DNA from: Boothiomyces macroporosus
Taxonomy: Eukaryota; Chytridiomycota; Chytridiomycetes; Rhizophydiales; Terramycetaceae
DNA: 20,040 bases
Assembly: GCA_027604185.1 (NCBI GenBank)
Contig: JADGKB010000180.1
Span: forward strand, 1-20,040
Direction: 5' to 3'
Shown: one piece after another, positions 1 to 7,468 of the stretch
Layout of the letters: every line of letters begins with the position of its first letter
How positions within the stretch are numbered: the first letter of the stretch is position 1
Notes under the pieces: model-generated
Database searches by the model: none
The model's input: only the letters and a program-made list of their open reading frames with translations
Told to the model about the DNA's origin: nothing
Program-made: the position numbers and the translations under genes

Positions 1-77
1 CAAAGGTGGTTGGATAAAGTAATAAAGTCTATTTTTTTTTAATTTTTTTGCGGTACAAGTGCGGTTGACAGACAATA
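1..77. other. T-rich left-edge upstream region
   Basis: The stretch holds two T-runs at about 31-50, just upstream of the first gene. They could be a poly(dA:dT) promoter element for that gene or Pol III termination signal for something further left. An in-frame stop at 66-68 shows that the first gene does not continue into this segment in the same frame. Confidence 0.3.
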
Positions 78-791
78 ATGCCAAATAGTAATTTACAACA
101 AATTAGCCTGGTTTCAATCCGAACTAGAGAAGTGTGTGATGCATTTGTAAAAAACATAGGAAAATCATTCCTAAAGAATGTAGGTCTCGAGGTATGCGCA
201 GAATTCTTGGATGAAGTACTTGAAGCCGTCATAAATTCCAAGGTAGAATCTCTAAGTTTCCCATATGCTTGCAGCGATTGCTGGTTTGGGTTTGGGGACC
301 ACAAATGTACCATGTTTATTGATTCAAATCTCACAATACTACAAAGATATATCAACAAATTACCAGTCAAAGAGTTAAGTATAGAAAGAGGGTCTTTGAA
401 AATAGTAAATTTGATATCAGTTGTAGAGTATCTGAACGAGACAGCTTCTATCCGCGAACTTGATCTATCATATATCGACTTTGATAACTGTGAACTAGTT
501 CAACTTGGAAACCACTTATGTTGGACCAGACTAACATCAATATCATTCTCTGTCAAGACATTAGACAAGGACTCTGTTGCGAAGCAGTTTGCAATGAGCG
601 TTTGTAACTCCAATTTGCGGATATTGACAATGTACATTGAAGACTGCACACTTTCCGCGTTAGAAACACTCCTGAATTCGCTTCAAGCCTCGCAAATTTT
701 CAAGTTGAATATTCGGCTTCCCAGTGTAAATGAGAAAGAGACGAGGAAATTGCTGTGGAAAAGCTATAGATTTCAAGTGGAACTTGTCTAG
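78..791 (+). CDS. LRR-like hypothetical protein (237 aa)
   Basis: A single open frame from the first in-frame ATG (stop at 66-68) to TAG. I do not recognise a family. From about residue 95 the protein shows irregular leucine-rich-repeat strands spaced about 25-30 residues apart, with cores such as VKELSIE, IRELDLS, LTSISFS, LRILTMY and FKLNIRL. This recalls the RNI-type LRRs of the three F-box proteins at 8574-13745, but there is no recognisable F-box at its N-terminus. It may be a distant or truncated member of that family, or an unrelated LRR protein. No signal peptide or membrane segment is evident. An AATAAA at 797-802, directly after the stop, is a plausible poly(A) signal. Its function is unknown. 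Confidence 0.6.
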   Translation: MPNSNLQQISLVSIRTREVCDAFVKNIGKSFLKNVGLEVCAEFLDEVLEAVINSKVESLSFPYACSDCWFGFGDHKCTMFIDSNLTILQRYINKLPVKELSIERGSLKIVNLISVVEYLNETASIRELDLSYIDFDNCELVQLGNHLCWTRLTSISFSVKTLDKDSVAKQFAMSVCNSNLRILTMYIEDCTLSALETLLNSLQASQIFKLNIRLPSVNEKETRKLLWKSYRFQVELV

Positions 792-956
792 CAAACAATA
801 AACCTACGGCGTGTGCTTTTATTTAAGGCTGTAATTGGATGTTAACAATCCGCTCTCATTACTAACAAAAAGCATATAACAGATTCCACCTGACTGAATT
901 TGGGAAGAGACTGCAGGCTTTGTATATGGTGCACTCTGGAAAAACAGAGAACAAGC

Positions 957-1030
957 GGTTCTATGGTGTAGTTGGTTATCACGCAAGCTTAACATGCTTG
1001 AGGTCTCCAGTTCGATCCTGGATGGAATCA
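957..1030 (+). tRNA. tRNA-Val (AAC)
   Basis: Full cloverleaf without an intron. The acceptor stem is GGTTCTA (957-963) paired with TGGAATC (1023-1029), with two G-U pairs, and the discriminator is A1030. The anticodon stem CAAGC/GCTTG closes the loop TTAACAT with anticodon AAC at 991-993. Internal A box (TGGTGTAGTTGG) and B box (GTTCGATCC) are present. Compared from memory, it resembles fungal tRNA-Val(AAC). No T-run follows, so Pol III probably reads on into the tRNA-Lys that begins 3 nt later. Confidence 0.93.
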
Positions 1031-1033
1031 CTT

Positions 1034-1106
1034 GCCCGGCTAGCTCAATCGGTAGAGCGTGAGACTCTTAATCTCAAGGTTGTGGGTTCGACCCCCACGT
1101 CGGGCT
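1034..1106 (+). tRNA. tRNA-Lys (CTT)
   Basis: Intronless cloverleaf. Acceptor GCCCGGC (1034-1040) pairs with GTCGGGC (1099-1105). The anticodon stem TGAGA/TCTCA closes the loop CTCTTAA, giving anticodon CTT at 1067-1069. The T arm contains GGTTCGACC. It lies 3 nt (CTT, 1031-1033) behind tRNA-Val and is followed by a T-run, so the two probably form one dicistronic transcript. Confidence 0.95.
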
Positions 1107-1109
1107 ATC

Positions 1110-1115
1110 TTTTTT
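1110..1115 (+). terminator. Pol III T-run terminator
   Basis: Six consecutive T residues begin 4 nt after the tRNA-Lys 3' end. This is the standard Pol III stop signal and the only one visible for the two-tRNA unit. Confidence 0.75.
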
Positions 1116-1209
1116 CAATGCTATCCGTTCGATAGTCTGGTTTTTTGATTGTGCCGTTTCTCACAGAAGTCAATGTGACTTTTGAATATTATGCAGATTA
1201 TCTTCACAA

Positions 1210-2454
1210 ATGAGTGATTTGAGACAGGCAATTGCGCTGTCAATCCAAGAAGCGAATGTCTCTGACGAAAACAAAGACTTTACACTAGCAGCGAGCATTT
1301 ACCGACAAGAACTAGTTGAACTTGAGCAGACTATTAAAATCTGCACGGTCATTCAAGACACTGGGCTGAATAGCATTCTGGAAGCAATTCAAACTGAAGA
1401 ACAAAGAGAAGCTCGTGATAGAGACATGGCATTTTCCTTGGCCACAAATCTAGACAGGAGAAATCGACGTGATCCGTTACTGAATGTACCTGACGCATCT
1501 CTTTTGCTTTCCGATAAACCACCTACTGCATCAGATAGTAAGATAAAATCCACAGCGGATTTAAAAGTTCGATTCCATGAACCAAAACCTTGTGCGGAAA
1601 TGTCAAGCAGCAAAGATTATCAACCATCCACAAAAATGTCAACTAGCAAAGACTATCAATATACTAGTAGTATAGGTTCAGTATCAAGAGATTATCTACC
1701 AAAGGAACCCTTGGATTTAAACCCTGTCGAAGCTGGCATTAAAGAACTGACATTAGTTGATAGAAAGTTGAAATCTCGAATGGACGAGTCAAACAAGGGT
1801 CCATGCATTAGTTGTTTCTCAATGTCAAGCGTAAAGCTATCATGCAACCACCATTACTGCTTTGACTGTCTAAAAGAAATCTGTCTAACTGCAATCAAAG
1901 ACATTTCATTCTTCCCCGCTCGCTGTTGCCAGATTCAAATTAGTGCAACATATATCGAACAAGCATTATCAAAGTCAGAGTTAGATACTTACTATGGAAG
2001 AAAAACCAGTCTTGAATCAGTCTCAATCAATAATATTGATCCTGAATTTAGAAAAATGGTATTAAGTTTTGGGTGGAAGATTTGCCCACATTGTGGAGTT
2101 GGTGTTGAAAAGACTGTTGATTGTAACCATATGACATGTATTGTATGCAAAGGTGAGTTCTGTTACTTGTGTAATGCTAAATGGGTACCACGAAGGTGTA
2201 GCTGTAATATATGGGCTCCAGGTGAACTTGAAGCTATTATAGACGATCGAGCACCTTATGCCCGACCAGCTGAGCGAGCAAGATTACGCCAAGTCTATGA
2301 ACACCACGACACACATGTTCACAAATGGACCAAAGTTTACATTAGTTATAGGTACAGGAAATGTTCATCTTGTACATGGGTATGTAACATGTGGTACTGG
2401 AACTGCGATGGATGTGCAACAAACCGCTGTGGTAAATGTGCATTCAACCGCTAA
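1210..2454 (+). CDS. RBR-type E3 ubiquitin ligase lacking the IBR domain (414 aa)
   Basis: Probable RING-between-RING ligase that takes ubiquitin from an E2 onto a RING2 cysteine. Residues 2-16 (LRQAIALSIQEAN) match a ubiquitin-interacting motif. A low-complexity linker carries three imperfect SKDY/SRDY units (about 134-160). RING1 has C199, C202, C212, H214, C217, C220 and the C239-C240 pair. RING2/Rcat has C292, C295, the catalytic-position C305 in CNHMTC, and C310, C313, C318 and C321. The C-terminus (C385, C388, C392, C399, C402, C407, C410) resembles the Cys cluster that ends fungal RBR proteins. No cysteine occurs between C240 and C292, where the IBR zinc-binding domain should lie, although the GW preceding RING2 is kept. 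The frame is intronless and starts at the first ATG, 104 nt past tRNA-Lys. AATAAA lies at 2475-2480. The family call is firm; substrates are unknown. Confidence 0.88.
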   Translation: MSDLRQAIALSIQEANVSDENKDFTLAASIYRQELVELEQTIKICTVIQDTGLNSILEAIQTEEQREARDRDMAFSLATNLDRRNRRDPLLNVPDASLLLSDKPPTASDSKIKSTADLKVRFHEPKPCAEMSSSKDYQPSTKMSTSKDYQYTSSIGSVSRDYLPKEPLDLNPVEAGIKELTLVDRKLKSRMDESNKGPCISCFSMSSVKLSCNHHYCFDCLKEICLTAIKDISFFPARCCQIQISATYIEQALSKSELDTYYGRKTSLESVSINNIDPEFRKMVLSFGWKICPHCGVGVEKTVDCNHMTCIVCKGEFCYLCNAKWVPRRCSCNIWAPGELEAIIDDRAPYARPAERARLRQVYEHHDTHVHKWTKVYISYRYRKCSSCTWVCNMWYWNCDGCATNRCGKCAFNR

Positions 2455-2516
2455 TGAACTATAATTGCCAACAGAATAAATTGCTTGAAAAAATCTGTAT
2501 GTATTTAGAATTTTCT

Positions 2517-3841
2517 TTATTCATAATCAAGCAACGACACCAATGCGCCTTTCTCACTATTCAACGACTCTTTAACCAGCTGCAACTGCTTGAAGATCTT
2601 TACAATCCCACAATCCTCAACCATCTTGCTATTGATTATATCACTAACACTAGTAAAACAATCGTATTCAAGAATGTAGTTTTTAGGACCAGGCTGAACA
2701 TAACACACCAATTCAATAATTTCCTTTGTTAGTGATAATTACCATGAATTGCGAAATGTAAGGTTCTCCAAATTGTACAATTTGCAGTTTGAGTACTCTA
2801 CCACGCTCGATTGCTTGCATATACTGTCTGCTTTGTAGCAACTGAACAAGTTCTAAACAACTGAAAAGCGTAATTGTTTGATGATCAATTACATGTGGAT
2901 AATACTGTTCTAGCAATTCTTTTGCCTGAGTCAAGTTACCGTTCTTGATATTATTAGATATCTCGTTTCTAATAAAGAGTGTGTCTGTATGCTTGACAGA
3001 ATTAAAATCACCTGATTCATCTAGTATTTCTCGATTCTTTAATCCTGTTTCATAAAATATTTTAGCAGTTTCAGTATACCCGGAATATACAAGGTACTCT
3101 AGTACTAGCTGAGTGATATTTCCTATTTGTATTTGATTGATTTGCTGGTGTAGTTTCTGCGACTGCTCTCTGATATACTGTGTAATATCAAACTTGAATT
3201 CTTCTCTTCCAAAGTTTGCTTTAATTATTTCTCCAGGTGTTCTTGTTCCCACGCAAGGGTACAGCAGCTGTGGGAAATCTTTAAATGCTTTGTTAGTAAT
3301 AGCTACCTATTCCTAGTAGAATTCCGTTTTTGGTAAAACTAATGTTTCTGTTACCAAAATCGACTATGCAGCCAATAACATCTCCAGTAGTATAAGTAGG
3401 ACCATAGCTAGCGTTCTTTACATTGTATTTCTTTCCATCTTGAGCAAAATATCCAAATGTACCCTCTTCGATCCCCGGTAACTTGGTACTAGTCTTGTTG
3501 TGAGTAGACAGACCAACTGAAATGTACCCATCACGCCCTTTAGATACAACAGTAACTTCATAGTAGTATATCCCAACTGCAGGTATAGGCACATTTCCTA
3601 GCACAACCGCAGCATCCGATTCCGTCTTTCCAGGCCCAGTATAGATCATTTGTAGATTCCCAGGTTCCAGTTCAACATACTGATTTTTAGTTTTTAGAGA
3701 AAAACAAGTCGGCAAAACTAGAGGAACTTCTTGCTTTGTAATAGAATCTTGAATGAATTTGGGAATCTTTTTTGTTGGTTCTGTTCGTTTTTGCAAGTAT
3801 GGAGGCTGGTTTGAACTGCAGATTCGTATTGGCAAAGTCAT
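2517..3841 (-). CDS. GID1: GID1/RanBPM homologue, CTLH E3 complex scaffold (3 exons, 428 aa)
   Basis: Scaffold subunit of the GID/CTLH ubiquitin ligase (yeast Vid30/Gid1, animal RanBP9/10). Exons are 3841-3307, 3287-2743 and 2723-2517, separated by two 19-nt introns; removing them gives a continuous 428-residue frame. The SPRY domain covers about 45-205, and the splice rebuilds a family-typical stretch (NGILLGIAFKDFPQLLYP, then VGTRTPGEIIKANFG). LisH follows at about 236-262 (NITQLVLEYLVYSGYTETA), CTLH at about 283-340, then a CRA region to the end (EIIELVCYVQPGP across the second junction). The start is the ATG at 3841. An AATAAA hexamer overlaps the stop codon (2516-2521). The gene is convergent with the RBR gene, with 62 bp between stops. 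The known role of the complex is substrate degradation in metabolic switching; its targets here cannot be read from sequence. Confidence 0.92.
2724..2742 (-). other. 19-nt spliceosomal intron, GID1 intron 2
   Basis: GTAATTATCACTAACAAAG. It carries GTAA at the donor, CACTAAC as branch site and AAG as acceptor, in phase 0. Retention shifts the frame and hits a stop within a few codons. Removal joins ISQFM to EIIELVCYVQPGP, a typical CRA continuation. Confidence 0.9.
3288..3306 (-). other. 19-nt spliceosomal intron, GID1 intron 1
   Basis: GTAGCTATTACTAACAAAG, with GTAG donor, perfect TACTAAC branch site and AAG acceptor, in phase 1. Retention gives an in-frame TAA at 3295-3293. Removal restores the highly conserved SPRY stretch LGIAF...LYP. 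Confidence 0.95.
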
Positions 3842-3879
3842 GAAAATCTGCGCGATTTTTTGCCAGTTTAAACGATATC

Positions 3880-4031
3880 TCTACTTGTTATAAATCCCAC
3901 TGCTTGTTCTACATGCGGTTATAAATTGTTTATCCAGTTACCAATACTAAATCTGGTTACCAATACTAAATCTGGTTACCAGTACTAAATCCCGTTACCA
4001 GTACTTAATCCCGTTGCTTGTTATACATGCT
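3880..4031. repeat. 19-bp tandem repeat array (about 8 units)
   Basis: Eight segments lie in strict 19-bp register from 3880. The core units are 3937-3955 and 3956-3974 (both GTTACCAATACTAAATCTG), 3975-3993 (ends AATCCC) and 3994-4012 (TACTTAATCCC). The outer units at 3880, 3899, 3918 and 4013 are diverged. The 26-nt segments at 3891-3916 and 4005-4030 match at 22 of 26 positions and are exactly six units (114 bp) apart. The array sits 39 bp upstream of the GID1 start codon, in its probable promoter, and downstream of the MCM-binding gene. Confidence 0.85.
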
Positions 4032-4108
4032 AAGTCAAGAGTTCAAAGTATTTCAGTCAAGTGATTGATCAAGATACAGCGATAAAAGAAACTTGCTATA
4101 GTAAAAAT

Positions 4109-5198
4109 TCAGTTTATTAACGAAACAGCATATCTAAAGACATCCAAATCCAAATCCTTTGATTGATCTCTAGCAATACTTTCCGCAATCTTTAACTGTA
4201 CTTTAAACAAACTCCCGTCATCAACTTGCAATCCATTTCTTCTTTTTTGTTTTTGCATATCAATAAATTCATCCTGAATACTCTGTTCATCCATTTCAAT
4301 CTTTTTTAACTGTTTTTTTTCACAGTACAAATCAATCATAGAATCCGTATTTTCAGAATTCAAATTCATCTTTTCAAAATCCAAATCTAATAGATTGGAA
4401 TCAAGTTTAATTTCAAGATGGGTTTTAAACATTTTCGAGTTGGATAAAATGATTGGTTTGATCTTTTGTTTAAATTCAGTGAATGGGATATCATAATCAA
4501 CATGACAATCGTCCAATACTTTTTCAATCAATTTGATATTCTTGTATCCAATTTCGTTTAATTTCCCTTCAGTTAATAGATCCTCAAACAAGATTTGCTT
4601 ATGTTGGAGTACTGAATATTCCATTATTTCTTGCTTTTTTGGTTGTAAATCTTTTTTGTTTAATCCATCAATATCAATTGGGAATTTAACAATCGGCAAT
4701 ATACTCTTTATAAATTCCTTGTTTTCGGTACTGATTTTGCAAGATAGATCCGTAAATAAAGAATAATAAAGCAATTCACCTTTTTTAATATAATTTACCT
4801 TGCTTTCCTAACCGAAAGAGAAGATCTTTTAAAGGCTTATAATCCAAATCGAGTTCCTTGTATTCGTGAGGCGAAATATTTGAATCAATAATCTTTCCCT
4901 TGATTTCATAAACACTGTTTAAATTCAACATTTTGGTTGTTTTGACAATAATAGGATCAAAGTCTTGGTCCATATAAAGGCATTGGAAAGGATACTTTTC
5001 AATGTAACCTTCAAAGCCAATCAATTCGTCTCCTTCTAGTAATTCATCAGTGTAAAGGAAATAATCATCAACAACTAGAGTTTCATCATTCCTCTTGATG
5101 GTACACAATTTAGGTACCAATTGCATATCCAGTTGATCTTGCACAAACACTCTAATCTGTGTTTGTTGGTCTCTATTCGGTTCTTGTTCAACAGTCAT
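4109..5198 (-). CDS. MCM-binding protein (MCMBP/ETG1) homologue (2 exons, 356 aa)
   Basis: Probable MCM-binding protein, which associates with Mcm3-7 and helps load or unload the replicative helicase in the nucleus. Exons are 5198-4799 and 4779-4109, with a 19-nt intron between them. Family-like blocks in order are: RVFVQDQLD near the N-terminus (family form RxMVQDMxD), a YEIKGKI block, LKDLLFRLGKQGELLYYSLFTDL across the splice junction (family region LGDxLAAEYLxLxL), and a C-terminal block DEFIDMQKQKR with DDGSLFKVQLKIAESIA (human DFVEMRK and DDLHQLLVVARFLS). It is much shorter than the roughly 640-residue human protein, and the N-terminal region is missing. The frame is open upstream to 5249 but has no ATG there (TTG), so the ATG at 5198 is taken as the start. 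AATAAA (4113-4118) overlaps the last codons. Confidence 0.72.
4780..4798 (-). other. 19-nt spliceosomal intron in the MCM-binding gene
   Basis: GTAAATTATATTAAAAAAG, with GTAA donor, TATTAAA as a weak branch site and AAG acceptor, in phase 1. Retention gives TAA at 4787-4785. Removal joins LGKQ-G-ELLYYSL in one frame. Confidence 0.88.
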
Positions 5199-5215
5199 TT
5201 TTCCCAGATCAGAAA
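5199..5215. promoter_or_regulatory. 17-bp divergent intergenic region between two ATGs
   Basis: Only 17 bp (TTTTCCCAGATCAGAAA) separate the ATG of the MCM-binding gene (minus, 5198) from the ATG of the BTB gene (plus, 5216). Any promoter or 5' UTR for either gene must lie inside the other gene's coding sequence, unless the UTRs are almost absent. Confidence 0.6.
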
Positions 5216-6430
5216 ATGGAATTCCAAGAAATCGAGATTGAAAAAACAAAAAGAAAACAAGAGATTATTTTGGATGATTACTCTTCTTTTTTTGATGGGC
5301 AGTACTCTGACTTTTGTCTTTACATAAATCAACTACAATTAAAGTTGCACAAGATTATTATTCACAAATCTGGTAAAAACAACTTAAAACAAGGATTACT
5401 AAACAAGTTTCTGGATAAGGATGTTTATCATTTAAAGACTGATCTGGATCCGTTAATTATTAAACAAGTGTTGTATTCTTTGTATACTAACACTCCTCCG
5501 GACTCAAATCTGAATACATTCCATGTTTCCATGTACCTGGAATTACCTTTCCTTACAGACAAGATATTCACAATGCTATTGCCTACCCTAAACAAGGACA
5601 ATATTCTGGATTTCATTTTACTTGTAGATACACTAGCTTACAGCAAACTAGAACAACGAATAATAATGAAATTATGTCTACTATTTGATGGTGACATGGA
5701 AGCTCTATCTCTCTTACCCTTGAACTGGATAGGAAAAGTAATAACCAGTGACTATTGGTCAGTCGAAGATGAATTTACCCGCTACGAATCCCTAAAAACA
5801 ATTTTAATGACTAGAAGAGAAAGAATGGAACATGTTCAACTAGAGCAAGAAATACAAGAAAAGAAATCTTTTAGTTTTATCGGAATGATTAAAAATCTAT
5901 TGACTGAAGAACAAAAACGAGATATTTTACCACTGAAAGAGCGTAAAGTCAAAGTACCTAAAACAACAAGCGAGATTTACTCTAAAATAATCTATACTTT
6001 TATGCCGCATCACCAGTTATCAATAGTAAAACAAGACGGCATTATTCCACTATCAGTAATCTTGGAATCATTCTGGATTCAAAATGAAAGCATCAGTCTG
6101 GATTTACCAAACTACAGGTAGATTGTATTAACATAAAGATTTGGATTACCAGTTGCTGAGTTGGATGGGTTTGTTAGCAAAGGGTACGGCTGGAACCAGT
6201 TTATTTTCAGATTGATTATACAAAAAGAAGATGATGGGTAATTATTACTAACTAGATACAAGGCTTATATTCAAAAGAACAAGGAGATTAGTATTCCTAT
6301 TTCGTACAAGATCTACTATATCTCTGATAATATTGAATTGGTTACAAAAGTGGATAAGGATGGAATAGGGTTCTGTGATCCTATTATAAAGAGTGAAAAC
6401 ATGTGGTTTAATATAATTGTTTCTTTTTAA
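5216..6430 (+). CDS. BTB/POZ domain protein (3 exons, 391 aa)
   Basis: BTB protein, possibly a Cul3 ligase adaptor of the germ-cell-less/KLHL-like type. Exons are 5216-6117, 6139-6237 and 6256-6430, with introns of 21 and 18 nt. The BTB fold starts at about residue 25 (FFDGQYSDFCLYI, then LKLHKIIIHKSG) and runs to about 125. A helical BACK-like segment (about 130-230) follows. The C-terminal third includes the spliced-in VAELDGFVSKGYGWNQFIFRL and KEISIPISYKIYYIS, which resembles a beta-sandwich of unknown class. The frame is open upstream to 5159 but begins there with GTG, so the ATG at 5216 is preferred. Without both introns the protein would stop at 6121. The BTB call is fairly firm; the exact subfamily is not. 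Confidence 0.82.
6118..6138 (+). other. 21-nt spliceosomal intron, BTB intron 1
   Basis: The donor is GTAGATTG, the branch-like TATTAAC lies at 6129-6135 and the acceptor is AAAG, in phase 2. The length is a multiple of 3, but retention gives TAG at once (6119-6121). Removal restores NY-R-FGLPVAELDGF. Confidence 0.88.
6238..6255 (+). other. 18-nt spliceosomal intron, BTB intron 2
   Basis: GTAATTATTACTAACTAG, with GTAA donor, perfect TACTAAC and TAG acceptor, in phase 2. A multiple of 3, yet retention creates TAA at 6239-6241. Removal opens the frame for another 58 codons to 6430. It is the shortest of the seven confident introns in the window. Confidence 0.88.
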
Positions 6431-6441
6431 ACTTTGTTTAA

Positions 6442-6493
6442 AAGATTAATACCATTAGTTGGTTTAGAAGATTAATACCATTAGTTGGTTTAA
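6442..6493. repeat. 26-bp direct duplication in the convergent 3' region
   Basis: Two near-identical 26-bp copies (core AGATTAATACCATTAGTTGG) lie back to back in the 77 bp between the BTB stop and the stop of the convergent secreted-protein gene. It is probably a simple tandem duplication in shared 3' UTR. Confidence 0.85.
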
Positions 6494-6507
6494 TGTAGTT
6501 TTATAAG

Positions 6508-7029
6508 TTATGTACGAGGTTGGAGAACGCCTGCGACCGCTTCTGTTTGAACAGCTTGGCTATCAACTGTTGTAGTTTCAGTTGGTGTGTCAGTTGTGGT
6601 GTTGGTAGTATCGGTGGTACTAGTTGTATCGGTGTTAGTGGTGTTGGTACCTGTGATAGTACCAGTTGAATCTTGATTATTGGTAGTATCTGTGTTTGTT
6701 GTATCTACACCAGCACCATTATCAACTGAACCTGTACCATTATCTACACCACCAGCACCATTATCAACTGAACCTGTACCATTATCAACACCACCAGTAA
6801 CACCATTGCCAGCAGCAGCACCTTCTACTTGGGACAGAATAGCAGCAATTTTCTTTGCCAGATCACCCTTTCCACCCTTCTTTCCTTTCTTTCCCTTCTT
6901 TCCTTTTCCCTTTCCTTTCTTTGGTTCTGGACTTCGTTTATCAACAACTGCCAAGTCATTTGAATTTGAAATTGAAATTGGAGCAGCAAATACAGTTGCC
7001 AATAGAAGATTTAACAGAGCGAATTGCAT
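6508..7029 (-). CDS. Secreted Lys/Gly- and Thr-rich repeat protein with Kex2-type site (173 aa)
   Basis: No enzymatic domain is recognised. Residues 1-16 form a clear signal peptide (MQFALLNLLLATVFAAP). A dibasic KR at 31-32 is a candidate Kex2/furin cleavage site, followed by a strongly basic block at about 37-55 (repeated KGK/GKK), a short helix-like segment (about 56-70), four seven-residue VDNG-T/A-G repeats (81-108), and a Thr/Asn-rich tail likely to be O-glycosylated. There is no C-terminal hydrophobic segment, so GPI anchoring is unlikely. The start is the ATG at 7029; a TATA-like stretch lies about 30-40 bp upstream. It could be a cell-wall or secreted surface protein. The function is inference only. 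Confidence 0.75.
   Translation of the reverse strand: MQFALLNLLLATVFAAPISISNSNDLAVVDKRSPEPKKGKGKGKKGKKGKKGGKGDLAKKIAAILSQVEGAAAGNGVTGGVDNGTGSVDNGAGGVDNGTGSVDNGAGVDTTNTDTTNNQDSTGTITGTNTTNTDTTSTTDTTNTTTDTPTETTTVDSQAVQTEAVAGVLQPRT
6711..6794. repeat. 42-bp intragenic tandem repeat (2 copies)
   Basis: Two 42-bp units (6711-6752 and 6753-6794) encode 14 residues each in the secreted protein, and each is itself two 7-residue VDNG units. The array keeps the reading frame and is a likely site of length polymorphism. Confidence 0.85.
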
Positions 7030-7468
7030 TTTGAAAGATAGAGGTATTACAAGTGTAGCAGTTTATATTGGTTGGGCTTGTTACTGTTTGAGCCAACACC
7101 CTGACCGTGTGAGCCAACAATGTTTTACCCTCACTGAATTTGCGCAGTTTGGTTAGAATAAACTGGCCAAATTAGCTATTTCACATCATATTAGGATAGA
7201 GGTTACTTGTATCATATTGTCACCTTTGGAAAATTGGTTGTCTAAAAATCTTTGGCGGCTTGCATTGAAGCCCATTACTCATCTAAAAGCGACATGGTTG
7301 AGTAAGCCCAATAGACACTAGGGTTTACACTACAAAGGCAAACCCTGGTCAAAGATTATGGAATTGATTCTGCATTTTGGTGATTTTTCTGTGGTTAAAA
7401 CTGTGTGTATTATTCATCCAAGAATTTCACTTTTAATTGGAAAGTAAACTCTTTATTGAGCCATTCTA
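7030..7468. other. Intergenic region, upstream of the 7029 gene
   Basis: No open frame was judged real. The part next to 7029 is the promoter of the secreted repeat protein (TATA-like TTTATATT on the plus strand at about 7060-7068). Two GAGCCAACA copies lie at about 7091 and 7110. An inverted repeat AGGGTTT (7320-7326)/AAACCCT (7340-7346) with a 13-nt loop could form a small hairpin. Nothing else is recognised. Confidence 0.5.

Noticed and set aside
819..1135. Short frames on both strands across the tRNA pair
   Set aside because: They are chance translations of the tRNA genes and flanks.
5159..5215. N-terminal extension of the BTB frame from 5159
   Set aside because: It starts with GTG and overlaps the MCM-binding gene; the ATG at 5216 directly precedes the BTB-like sequence.
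5199..5249. N-terminal extension of the MCM-binding frame to 5249
   Set aside because: The frame is open but begins with TTG and is antisense to the start of the BTB gene; the first ATG is at 5198.
6680..7156. Pro/Phe-rich plus-strand frame opposite the secreted repeat protein
   Set aside because: It is the antisense shadow of a low-complexity repeat gene whose minus frame has a signal peptide and Kex2-type site.
7320..7346. AGGGTTT/AAACCCT hairpin as an ncRNA or terminator
   Set aside because: A 7-bp stem alone, with no promoter or conserved RNA motif, is not enough.
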